DNA from: Herpomyces periplanetae
Taxonomy: Eukaryota; Ascomycota; Laboulbeniomycetes; Herpomycetales; Herpomycetaceae
Direction of reading: 5' to 3'
Length of the DNA: 64,000 nucleotides
Assembly: GCA_009733715.1 (NCBI GenBank)
Contig: WMKJ01000050.1
Coordinates: 31,244-95,243 of the forward strand
Part shown: positions 19,278-29,103 of the stretch, piece after piece
Numbering within the stretch: position 1 is the stretch's first letter
Layout: each line of letters starts with the position of its first letter
The notes under the pieces: generated by a model
What the model was told of the DNA's origin: nothing
Seen by the model: only the letters and a program-made list of their open reading frames with translations
The model's database searches: none
Position numbers and translations under genes: made by a program

Positions 19278-21440
19278 TCAAATATCTATGTCTTCTGCAT
19301 CAATTGGAACCATAACATTAGTTCTTTGGTGCGTCGGGTACGTCAACTTCTCTTGATCTTTTCGAATTTGATCACGAATTTTTGCAATTTCGGTCAAGAA
19401 TATGGCAGTTTCTTCCTGGATGTTGTATTCATTGTCTGTTTCTGTTTCATCAATCCAGTCTTCATTATCGGATTCCTCACCTTTCTCACTTTCTTTAATA
19501 TCTTCTTTGACTTCTGGGGTTTGCTCTATGCCAACATTAATGTCGAAAGCACTCGATAACCTTCTAGCTTCGTTGATCAGCCCTTCAATATCATGCTTAT
19601 CCCTTTCCCACCCGCAAAATCCCTCAATTTTCTTAGCAGATTCCAGTCGTCTCTTGTTAACCTCAATTCCATTTTTAACATGTTTAACCGTACATGGTAC
19701 TTTTGCATTTTCTGCCCACTCGCGCGGTAAAACAATGGGATTTTTCAACTCTTCCACAAGAAGTGTTAAATGTCGTTTCAACGACCCTATTTCACCCTGT
19801 AATTTCAAGTTTTCACATTTTAATTTGTCGGCATCGGCTGTTAAAGCTTTTAGTTTTGCTTCACCTATATCCCTACTCTCTTCCATGAGCCTCTGCATTT
19901 TTTGCACTTGCTTTTGATAATCTTCCAGTTCTCCGGCTTCTTCACGTTCTCGCCGCACTCTTGTCGCATTAATTGCTCTCTGTAATTTACGAATAGTTTC
20001 CGTCATAACTGCTATTTGAGCATCTCTTTCAGCAGCCGATACTGCATCAACGTTGACAGTTGCTCGAGTCTGAATACGTTTGGCCTGATCAGCGTAGCGT
20101 AAGGTAGACAGTGTCTCATCATAGTCGCACGGTGAAATACATGCAATCATAGCAGTTTTACTATTTCCACCCAAGCAATCTTTAAGTATCCATGTTAAAA
20201 CGCTATCACGGTACGGAACAATATCGTTGCATCCATGTTTCCCCTGTCTTCTGGGGTCAGCAAGGGCGGATATTACACGGCCAAGGGTCGTTAATGATTT
20301 GTTAATTTTTCCACCTTCTACTAAACGTTGACCCGTCGCTTCAGTAGCTTTAGCTCTCTCGGAGCCGGCAAGGTCAACTAATCGCATGCGGGCAGATCTC
20401 TCCAATGTTTCATCACTTGTTAACGAATGTTGTATTTGTTTCAAATGCAAGGTGAATACAGCGTGGGACCGGGAAGATCGATCGTTCATTTTGGTACTGG
20501 CTGTGCTACGATTCATATCACCCATTCGCATTAACATGGCAATATCTTCGTAACTTTTAACAGCGGCTTCAGTAAGTCCTTGAACGTAAACTCCATCGCT
20601 TTGAGATTCACGAATCTTGAGATAATACGCAATGTTTGTACGCGGAACCAGTAAATCTCGAACACGTTCGTTATAAACTTCGAAGTATGATGCATGAACG
20701 CTGTAGGTAGTATTTGGAGCTGGATTATTTTCAATACGTTGAAACAAACCTCTACAAGTCCGTGGCATTAGACCAGGTTCTTGTTCAGTTCCCATCATGG
20801 TAAAGCTCTTTCCAGAGCCGGTTTGTCCATAGGCAAGAATACACGTGTGATAACCATTGAAGTTGTGATCGAGAAACTCTTCACCGAAAGCTTTGTAGAC
20901 GGCCTCCTGATCCGCGTAATATTTATCTTGAGGGTTATGTGACCAGAAGGATTGATCAAAGATAAAAGCTTTGTCCTCAAGTTGTCTTCGTGCGCTTGGA
21001 CCTTTTGAGTTTCCACTTCCGTCGTGAGTTGAAGCGAGTAAAGTGGTAGTACGTCTGCCCTCGTCCATTTTAACTATGCATTTTGCATTTCGTTCAATTT
21101 CCCGTTTCACAAATTCCCGGACCCTGACTACGACCTTAACATTACAATCATCCGACTCTGAAGATCTAATAGTAGAATCATTGGATTGTAGATAATTATC
21201 ATCGACACTGCAAATAGCGGTGTCAACTGTTTCTTCTTCTGAATAGTCCATTGGTTCGACTTCCCTGCGATGATAATAATCTTTAGCCATGTTCCAAGTA
21301 GATTGATTAGCCTTTAAGCAAGTGTAACGATTGCTCATAAATATTTCTCTGTAAATTCGCGCATCTAGTGCCATGCGCAAAAGAATTTCTTGAGCAGTTT
21401 CCCACAGTAATTGAAATTTGTGCAGTAGGTAAGAATGCAT
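19278..21440 (-). CDS. kinesin-3-type motor protein, short form
   Basis: A 720-residue microtubule motor. The motor domain spans about residues 100-465: VKVVVRVREF at the start, P-loop GQTGSGKS at 205-212, switch I NDRSSRSH, switch II LVDLAGSE, and the neck-proximal DETLSTLRYADQAKRIQTRA. The YRDSVLTWILKDCLGGNSKT block, with Trp after VLT, is characteristic of the kinesin-3 (KIF1/Unc104) family. After the motor come coiled-coil segments (residues about 480-570) and an acidic C-terminal tail. I see no FHA, CAP-Gly or PH domain, which full-length kinesin-3 proteins carry, so this is a short family member. About 100 residues precede the motor; translation may really begin at Met51 (MAKDYYHRREVEPMDY). 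No introns are needed. Confidence 0.92.
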   Translation of the reverse strand: MHSYLLHKFQLLWETAQEILLRMALDARIYREIFMSNRYTCLKANQSTWNMAKDYYHRREVEPMDYSEEETVDTAICSVDDNYLQSNDSTIRSSESDDCNVKVVVRVREFVKREIERNAKCIVKMDEGRRTTTLLASTHDGSGNSKGPSARRQLEDKAFIFDQSFWSHNPQDKYYADQEAVYKAFGEEFLDHNFNGYHTCILAYGQTGSGKSFTMMGTEQEPGLMPRTCRGLFQRIENNPAPNTTYSVHASYFEVYNERVRDLLVPRTNIAYYLKIRESQSDGVYVQGLTEAAVKSYEDIAMLMRMGDMNRSTASTKMNDRSSRSHAVFTLHLKQIQHSLTSDETLERSARMRLVDLAGSERAKATEATGQRLVEGGKINKSLTTLGRVISALADPRRQGKHGCNDIVPYRDSVLTWILKDCLGGNSKTAMIACISPCDYDETLSTLRYADQAKRIQTRATVNVDAVSAAERDAQIAVMTETIRKLQRAINATRVRREREEAGELEDYQKQVQKMQRLMEESRDIGEAKLKALTADADKLKCENLKLQGEIGSLKRHLTLLVEELKNPIVLPREWAENAKVPCTVKHVKNGIEVNKRRLESAKKIEGFCGWERDKHDIEGLINEARRLSSAFDINVGIEQTPEVKEDIKESEKGEESDNEDWIDETETDNEYNIQEETAIFLTEIAKIRDQIRKDQEKLTYPTHQRTNVMVPIDAEDIDI

Positions 21441-23776
21441 ATGTAATCAAGTCTAACATGCCCAAAGTTGACGAGACAGGAAAGGATAAGACAAAACAAA
21501 ACACGGTTATCCACCCCTGCTGTAAACTCAGGTAAGTGGTTTCGTATGGATGGGTTTGTCGTGTTCTGACGTTGTTAAACTAACTTATCCCGGTATTATC
21601 TGGTATAGAATTTCGCCTGGCTTCCCCGTTAATCGCTCGATAGTCAGCTCGTGGTATAGTCAATATTTTACTTCAATGAACAAAAGTAATAAAGTGCATG
21701 AAGTTTGCCTTTATGTGGGATCTTTTCCACATTGAAAGACAGGAAAATTCGAATTGATAGACATACCTTTTGAGAAGCAAATTACTCATTAAGTTTTACC
21801 AATTAACTCTAGAAATGAACGCCTGATTCGTAAAATGAATGTACGTAGACTAATTGATTTAAGGAAAAATTTAACTGCTTTAGCTAGTTATTGGAAAGTA
21901 TCAAGCCAATACTGAGAGGACTTAACAGTAATAAAAAGCACTTTTAAATATTCCACACGAAATCAAATCAATAGTGAAATTAATATGTATACCCGCACTT
22001 GACATTGTGCGCACATAGGCATAAGCACACCTACTCGCGCTCCCACACGAACACGAGCTGAATGTCTATCATATATGAATGAAAATGAAAATTAGTTAGC
22101 CCATTTCCACCTCCTTCAGCTCAGGCTCTACACTGATAATTAAATCTTCATTCTGATATTTTATTCGCCTCAAACCTGCTTGGGAGTAATTGTTTACACT
22201 TTTAAAGCTGTTCCAAACCTTTTGTTTACACCACAGTTTACCTGATTCGGAATAGTTTGGAGTTGGTTCTTACAAAAGCTACTAGTTTACTAGAACAACC
22301 GTTGTTGCCTGTACAACACAGCCCTATTAATTGGTTGTCTAGGTGACTGTTTTACCTCATCCTTATCGGAACCAATTTTCTCCGATCTGCTACATCCCTC
22401 TGCGATATTATGTAATTTGTCGATGACTCATCACCAGTTTATCTCGCGCTCACGTGCTTATGTGGCGTAGACATGGCGCAAAGGTGGCGGTGCTGACTGA
22501 TTCGGACACGTTTGACAATTCGGATTATTAAACTTTCGGGTCGGTCTATCTTGCTATTTTGAGAATTTCGTAAGGGGGGTTATAGCGGGTTGGTGAGTTT
22601 TACTTACTTCCTTCTTTCTACATATTGACTCGCGGGAAGGAATACGTGTTTGAATGGTTAAGTCAAGTAATTGTGGTGGGTTTTGGTGAATAGGTAATTT
22701 TTCGTATTATTGATATATTATTACTGCTCTTTGAGTTTCCTACCTTTCTTATAATGCTAATCAATGACAGATTTCCTTCTTCGCTAAACGTGCCTAAAGC
22801 TACGAAAGAAGACGCCAAACGTGTGCATAAATATTAATCACCTCTTTATCATGGGTCTCGTTTGGGTAAAAAATTGGGGGGGAAAACGGTTTGGTATGTT
22901 AAAACACTAGTTACAGTGCAATTTACTGTTAAACTATCATCCAGCTTGATTCCATTACGAGTTATCGTCTAACTTCATACCAGGCGGGGGAGTTGTTGTC
23001 GATCGTCACGGTGTACGTCGAACCCCCTTCCGCTTCAGCTTTGGCAAGTGCACGTGCTTTCGCTGACCAATTTGTACGGCTGAACTCCGGCGCTTTCCGA
23101 TTCTCTGATTACTAAATGGTCTGGTTTGGTAGTGGCTTTGGGTGGGTGGTACAATGTTGGCGGAAGGCTTTTGGTGTATACATCTATATGTCTTCCATTC
23201 TTTCCAGTATACAAATCTTGGTTTCCAATTTCATTGATATACTTTGAAAACTAATTATCTAATTTTCAACTAGCTTAATCTTTCTCTAATTACTCCTACC
23301 CATTTAATTGGTCTTTCCACTTTCCTCCTTACTACTCTCATTACCCTTGGAACTATATATAGTAAGGTTTACATATAAATTACTGCAACTAGCTTACGTA
23401 TTAATATTCATCATTAATCCTGCAAACGTTATCCCTAATTAATAATCTGTACTATAATTGTATGCCATCATCTATAATTCCCTTCTACTTCTTCATGAAT
23501 ATGCCATTAACACCAAACCCCCCTCTGACCGACCAATACTTTCAACACTGCCGTGAAACATTTCCACCTTCCTAATTAGAGAACCGCGTTCCTAATTCTT
23601 CTTTCCTCCCTTTCTCCTGCTTACCTCTTCTCACGTTAGACTCCACATTATTTCATCGCACCTTCCTATTTCGTACAACCAAAATTTATTAAATCTGCCT
23701 AATCCAGCAACTTAATCCAATTCTTCAGACTATAGTAACTACTTTATTCGGTAAAAGTCTATGTGAATCTTCGTCA

Positions 23777-23809
23777 TTCCACGACTTTCCATTACTTTCC
23801 ATGTCTTTC
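23777..23809. promoter_or_regulatory. step-type heat-shock element (four TTC units at 10-bp spacing)
   Basis: TTC triplets at 23777, 23787, 23797 and 23807 recur at exactly ten bases, each in an nTTCn pentamer. That is the step-type arrangement recognised by trimeric heat-shock factor. It lies about 650 bases upstream of the HSP90 start codon and 140 bases upstream of a TATA box. Confidence 0.6.
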
Positions 23810-23887
23810 CGGTCCATACTCTTCATCACATGATATTTCCGATTAGTGAGCTTAGGGTTATCATATGGAGGCTAAAAGAAACTTGTA

Positions 23888-23925
23888 GAATTTCATGGAA
23901 ATCTCTGCCAGATTCCACCAGTTTC
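23888..23925. promoter_or_regulatory. gapped heat-shock element (GAA/TTC in 5-bp register)
   Basis: GAA at 23888 and 23898 and TTC at 23913 and 23923 all fall on one 5-base grid, with the orientation expected for alternating nGAAn/nTTCn units, though alternate units are missing. It sits about 20 bases upstream of the TATA box at 23947. Confidence 0.5.
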
Positions 23926-23946
23926 CGATACTCCTCCCAATTTGTC

Positions 23947-23954
23947 TATAAATA
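23947..23954 (+). promoter_or_regulatory. TATA box of HSP90
   Basis: TATAAATA directly downstream of two heat-shock-element arrays and about 500 bases before the HSP90 start codon. The location beside the heat-shock elements makes it the likely core promoter. Confidence 0.55.
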
Positions 23955-24455
23955 CATCCACCATCCCATGCCGTCTGAGTAGTCATATCCATTTGGCTTT
24001 AACTTTTTAAGTGAGGAAATTTTTTCGCCTCTCGAATCTCATTTTTCCCTGGTCATACCACATACGTCAAAAGTTTAACTCTCCATTACGTATTGAATTC
24101 ATAGTCGTTTACTCCCACTCTTCCTTTGTTCATACACGATTCTCCCCGTGATTGGTGACTTTTGCATATCGTCGGCTAATTCCACTTCAAAAATTCAGTC
24201 CCTCCTGTTTCATATAAACGGTCAGGTTCTTTGATTCTTGTCGTCCCGTTTTGTTATAAACTATTATCGAATCTGTAATTCTGATCAAATTAAACATAAC
24301 GGTCAACGTCAGTGTTAGTTCTCTTTCTAATATTTCTCTTATTTCGTCGTCATACATCCGAACCCCTCACTGCTTATTCAATCATTCACCTCTCTGAGGT
24401 CTTTTCTTGGTTTGCTTGATTTAGCTAAACTCTTGTTCCATTTAGTCAACTCATC

Positions 24456-26678
24456 ATGACTCAGTTTGAGTTCAAAGCTGAGATCACTCAGCTGTTATCT
24501 CTCATCATCAACACCGTTTACTCAAACAAGGAAATTTTCCTCCGAGAGCTCATTTCCAATGCATCCGACGCACTCGACAAAATTCGTTATGAGGCTCTTT
24601 CCGATCCATCCAAACTCGATACCGGGAAAGACCTTCGGATTGATATCATTCCTGACAAAGAAAATAAAACTCTTACTATCCGTGATACCGGTATCGGTAT
24701 GACCCAAGCTGTGAGTACCTTCATCATCAGTGTGTATCGCGGAGGCTAACGAACAATGTTACAGGACCTCGTCAATAACCTCGGAACTATCGCGCGATCA
24801 GGAACCAAACAATTCATGGAAGCCCTGAATGCTGGTGCGGATGTATCAATGATTGGTCAATTTGGTGTTGGGTTTTATTCAGCATACCTTGTTGCCGATA
24901 AAGTTCGCGTCGTATCAAAACACAACGATGATGAACAATACGTATGGGAATCATCAGCGGGTGGAACATTCACAATTTCGCCTGACAAAGATGGTGAGCC
25001 CTTAGGAAGGGGAACTGCCATAATCTTGCACTTAAAAGAAGACCAACAAGATTACTTGAACGAATCACGAATTAAAGAAGTTGTTAAGAAGCACTCAGAA
25101 TTCATCTCATACCCTATCTACTTGCACGTGAAACGTGAGGTGGAACGTGAGGTACCAGATGATGATGGTGAAGCTGAGTCTGAAGAAAAGAAAGACGTCG
25201 AAGAAGTGAAAGAGGGAGAGGAAGAAGAAGAGAAGAAGCCGAAAATTGAAGATGCCGAGGAAAGCGGAGATGAAGAAGATGGGGACAAGAAGAAAAAGAA
25301 AATGAGGAAAATTAAAGAGACCAAGATTGAGGAGGACCAGCTCAACAAGACTAAGCCCATCTGGACTCGCAATCCACAGGACATTACACAAGAAGAGTAT
25401 GCCAGCTTTTATAAGTCATTGTCAAACGATTGGGAAGACCATTTAGCCGTAAAACATTTCTCTGTTGAGGGTCAATTGGAATTCCGTGCCATTCTTTTCG
25501 TACCCCGCCGAGCTCCATTCGATTTGTTTGAAAATAAAAAGACTAAAAACAACATCAAACTCTACGTAAGAAGGGTTTTCATTACTGATGATGCAACGGA
25601 CCTCATCCCCGAGTGGCTTGGTTTCATTAAGGGTGTTGTTGATTCCGAGGATCTTCCATTAAACTTGTCCCGTGAGACTCTGCAACAAAACAAGATTATG
25701 AAAGTAATCCGAAAGAACATCGTTAAGAAATGTATTGATTTGTTCAATGAAATTGCCGAGGATCGGGAGCAGTTCGAAAAGTTTTACTCCGCCTTCTCGA
25801 AGAACATCAAACTTGGTATACATGAAGATGCCCAAAACAGGCAAGCACTCGCAAAATTACTCTGCTTTAATTCAACCAAGTCAATGGATGAACCAACTTC
25901 GCTCACGGACTACGTTACTCGAATGCCAGAACACCAGAAGCAAATGTACTACATAACGGGAGAGTCATTAAAGGCAGTGTCCAAGTCCCCATTCTTGGAT
26001 AGTTTGAAAGCTAGGAACTTTGAAGTATTATTCTTGGTTGATCCAATTGATGAATACGCCTTTACTCAACTTAAGGAGTTCGATGGAAAGAAATTAATAG
26101 ATATCACGAAGGACTTTGAGTTGGAGGAGACCGACGAGGAAAAGAAGAAGCGAGAGGAGGAGGTTAAGGAGTATGAAACTACCACAAAAGCCATTAAGAA
26201 GATCCTAGATGATAAGGTTGAGAAGGTTGTTGTATCCCACAAATTATCCAAAGAGAGTCCATGTGCAATTCGTACGGCCCAATTTGGGTGGTCTGCAAAT
26301 ATGGAGAGAATTATGAAAGCTCAGGCGTTACGTGATACCTCGATGTCGTCGTATATGAGCAGCAAAAAGATCTTCGAGATTTCTCCACAGTCTCCTATCA
26401 TCAAGGAACTGCGGAAAAAAATTGAGACTGACGGTGAAGATGACCGCACGGTTAAGTCGATTACTCAGTTACTCTTTGAAACCAGTTTACTTGTGTCGGG
26501 TTTCACCATCGATGAGCCGGTGGGATTTGCTGAGCGAGTTAACAAACTCGTGAGTTTGGGATTGAATTTGGATGAGACTGAAGTGGAGGATGTGGAGATG
26601 ACAGATGGTGATGCTGATAAGGACGCGACCACCGCAGCTGAAGGAACTGGTGAGAGCGCAATGGAAGAAGTGGATTAG
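24456..26678 (+). CDS. HSP90 cytosolic chaperone
   Basis: ATP-dependent chaperone that matures kinases, receptors and other clients. Exon 1 24456-24710, a 54-nt GTGAGT...ACAG intron, and exon 2 24765-26678 give 722 residues. The GHKL ATPase domain shows the family signature [20 protein letters not shown], then DTGIGM and [15 protein letters not shown]. The charged linker (residues about 215-265) is a Glu/Lys-rich stretch. The middle domain has the catalytic-arginine loop [12 protein letters not shown]. The C-terminus ends in MEEVD, the TPR-cochaperone docking motif that marks a cytosolic or nuclear form rather than an ER or mitochondrial one. The upstream heat-shock elements indicate stress induction. 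The intron follows the DTGIGMTQA block. Confidence 0.97.
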
Positions 26679-27157
26679 ATGTAGTGGATTCCCCCTTTGA
26701 CCCAACCAACAGAATGTCTCACTGTCTTGCCCTGTCCTGCTTCCCGCCTAGTCATTTTGTCCTATTGCGTTTTCGCTTGTATTTTTTGCATTTGTCGAAT
26801 TTTTATCTATATCGAAGGTCGTGCGTGCGAAAAACCAGTCATGTAAGTTTTGTTAGCGTGTGTGCGTTTGGCGTCTTCCGGTTCGCAACTTTGTATGCTT
26901 ATCTGCGTGGCATGTGCCGTCCTAGCTATAGTTGTAATTTACACCTTTGCGTGATTGTCAGTGTTGATGTGGAATCATCTACTCCTTTGATACCAGTTTT
27001 GGGCATAATGTAGCAGTAGACAGTTAAGTTTAGGAAGGGTGCACAAATGTAATATTGAGCATACTGCATGGTGTGATCATTTAATCGATATTCTTGATCA
27101 ATCATCACGGGGATTTATGTACACATGTAACCCGGGCCAGGCCGAACTGTTCTAATC
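26679..27157. other. intergenic region between convergent HSP90 and ATP synthase delta
   Basis: About 480 bases of presumed overlapping 3' UTR sequence. No gene recognised. Confidence 0.5.
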
Positions 27158-27715
27158 TTATTTCATAGCATCCTGTAAAGACTCAAGAACTTCAATTTCA
27201 AGACGAGCTTCAGCTTGTTCAATATCGCTTGCAGAGCTATTGGACGCAATTTTCTGAAGCTCGGCTATACTAGACGATATATTCTGCAGTCAAGTTAGAA
27301 AGACGGCTACAATAGTAAAACGATGGCACTTGGTTTGACGTACTGTGGCGCTAAAAGAATCAAGAGGATACGCTTCGACAGCGTTAACGGTTAATTGAGA
27401 ATCAGGTTGTACAACAGCAAATCCACCGGATACTACAGTGAGCAGCAGGCAATTAGAGAGCGAAAGTAAGGGATGTAATTATAAGGTTAACACGAGCAAG
27501 ACGGAGGTTTGGGTGAAGTTGTACAAGATAATTGAATAAACTACGTACTAAAGAGTTGTTTAGTGGTGCCTTGTTCGCCGAGAATTTCCACTAAGCCAGG
27601 CTTAAGTTGTTCGATGCACGGTACGTGATTTGCTAGGACGCCCATACGACCGGTTTCAGCAGGAAGGTTAACCTGAACGCTTAAGTTTAACCTGATGTTT
27701 AGTAAAGGCGATACA

Positions 27716-27755
<40 letters not shown>

Positions 27756-27951
27756 ATACCCAAACTTACACATTTTCCGCCTTAACAAGCGTTTGGTGAG
27801 GTAATGTTAAGCTGAACGTTAATTTATCAGGTGCAGCAACCGAAGCGTAACAACGAGGTCGTCCCATACGCGCGTGTACACGCGTAGTCTGTAATCGAAG
27901 GACACCTCGCCAACCATTAAATGAGCGAGCAAACCCGTACGAAGGTGACAT
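27158..27951 (-). CDS. ATP16: mitochondrial F1 ATP synthase delta subunit
   Basis: Central-stalk subunit of F1Fo ATP synthase (the equivalent of bacterial epsilon). Four exons, 27951-27772, 27672-27549, 27432-27344 and 27283-27158, give 172 residues, a normal length for the precursor. Exon 1 encodes a basic, Arg-rich presequence (FARSFNGWRGVLRLQTTRVHA) followed by DKLTFSLTLPHQTL. The conserved core continues as NLPAETGRMGVLANHVP, LKPGLVEIL and ISGGFAVVQPDSQLTVNAVEA, and ends with a helical hairpin rich in Glu and Ala. The first junction uses a GTGTAAG donor to keep the frame; a GTAAGT two bases downstream would shift it. Intron 1 holds a CA microsatellite. Exon borders are inferred from frame and homology. 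Confidence 0.9.
27712..27755. repeat. CA/GC dinucleotide microsatellite in an intron
   Basis: A run of AC dinucleotides with a short GCGCGC interruption, entirely inside intron 1 of the ATP synthase delta gene (27673-27771). On the coding strand it is a TG repeat close to the 5' splice site. Confidence 0.9.
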
Positions 27952-29103
27952 CGTAATCGTTGTAGATAGCGTGTAGTAAAATGATCAAAGTAAACCTATT
28001 TGGCACGGGAGAACAGCACTCCAGAAAGTTGTCAAAAATCCCCCAATGATACAAACACGCTTACCCGTCTCATGCACTCCAAATTCAAGTCCAAGTGATC
28101 AAATTAAGCATAAAAAAAAGACAGCGTAAAATGCCCAAATCTTTCGTGTCGTTTACCTTTTCTCTTCGTCTTTTCACTTCTCCGCGTCGCGCCCTCCTAT
28201 TACTAAGCACCATTGATTACCTAATCAGACATGATGGGCGGGTGAGAAATTGGAGGGAGTTTAGAGTATGGAGGAATTGGGGGATAGATTAGACAAGTGA
28301 GGAGGGAGGGAGATTATGACTTGGAAGGAAACTAAATTATGTTTGATGTATAGAATAAATTGTTTATTTAATAACAATGCAGAATAAGTCGAATTCATGC
28401 ACACCCTATCCATCACCTGATCTTTCTACCTGCACACTTAACCATACGTCATTGCCAAAAGCGATGACTAATCCACGATGAGTGCAGATGACGTCATTTG
28501 AGGAGGAGAACTTTTGGAGATTTTGGGGCTTGGGAATGGACAAATTAACCTTGGTCAACGTTGACATGACAGTTGGTCGGGACAAAATGTAAACGAGAGA
28601 GATCTGTGTTAACATGTTCACTAGGGAATGTTGGAAATAATGTAACAGACAGTGTGTAATGAACAAAAGACATATATGAAAACATGACTATCCGATTCAC
28701 ATTATCATACTTGGAACCGAAATAGTTGAATGGGTAAAAAACATTGACCAGAATAACGAAAGAATCAATCGCCAGAAAGTATCTTAATGGGACCGCGACT
28801 TTAAGTCAACTGAACGGGCATGTACAATGGACACTCCAATTCACACCCGCATTCCTTCATTCATTCATATATTCATAGACACGGTTAATTTCTCCCTCAT
28901 ACGAGCAGCCAAGTTAATGTGCAAATGCAATCATAATATCATGCAAATCCTTCAGGGTTAACACGCCCACATTATGTAGACTCATGACTCGTCAACCTCT
29001 AGTATTGCACGACAAACGTACAGTAGATCCACTCTGTGTATCAGGATCGTATGTAAAAGTGTAAAAATCTGCTGGTATGTATGTGTAACGGTAAGGCTTG
29101 AAC
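27952..29103. other. intergenic region upstream of ATP synthase delta
   Basis: About 1150 bases without a recognisable gene. It contains the promoter of the delta-subunit gene and the 3' flank of the minus-strand WD40 gene. Confidence 0.5.

Larger units (their letters stand above)
21441..24455. other. 3-kb gene-poor region ending in the HSP90 promoter
   Basis: No convincing coding sequence or RNA gene on either strand. The left part flanks the kinesin start. CACGTG occurs at 22451-22456 and 23051-23056. The last 700 bases carry heat-shock-element arrays and a TATA box for HSP90, listed separately. A 5' UTR of about 480 bases is implied by the TATA position; TTTAG just before the start codon could be the acceptor of a leader intron. 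Confidence 0.5.

Noticed and set aside
23000-24400. A gene upstream of HSP90
   Set aside because: Only short frames broken by stops; the recognisable content is promoter-like.
25107-25391. Antisense open frames opposite the HSP90 charged linker
   Set aside because: They are Phe/Ser-rich mirror images of the Glu/Lys-rich linker and have no independent support.
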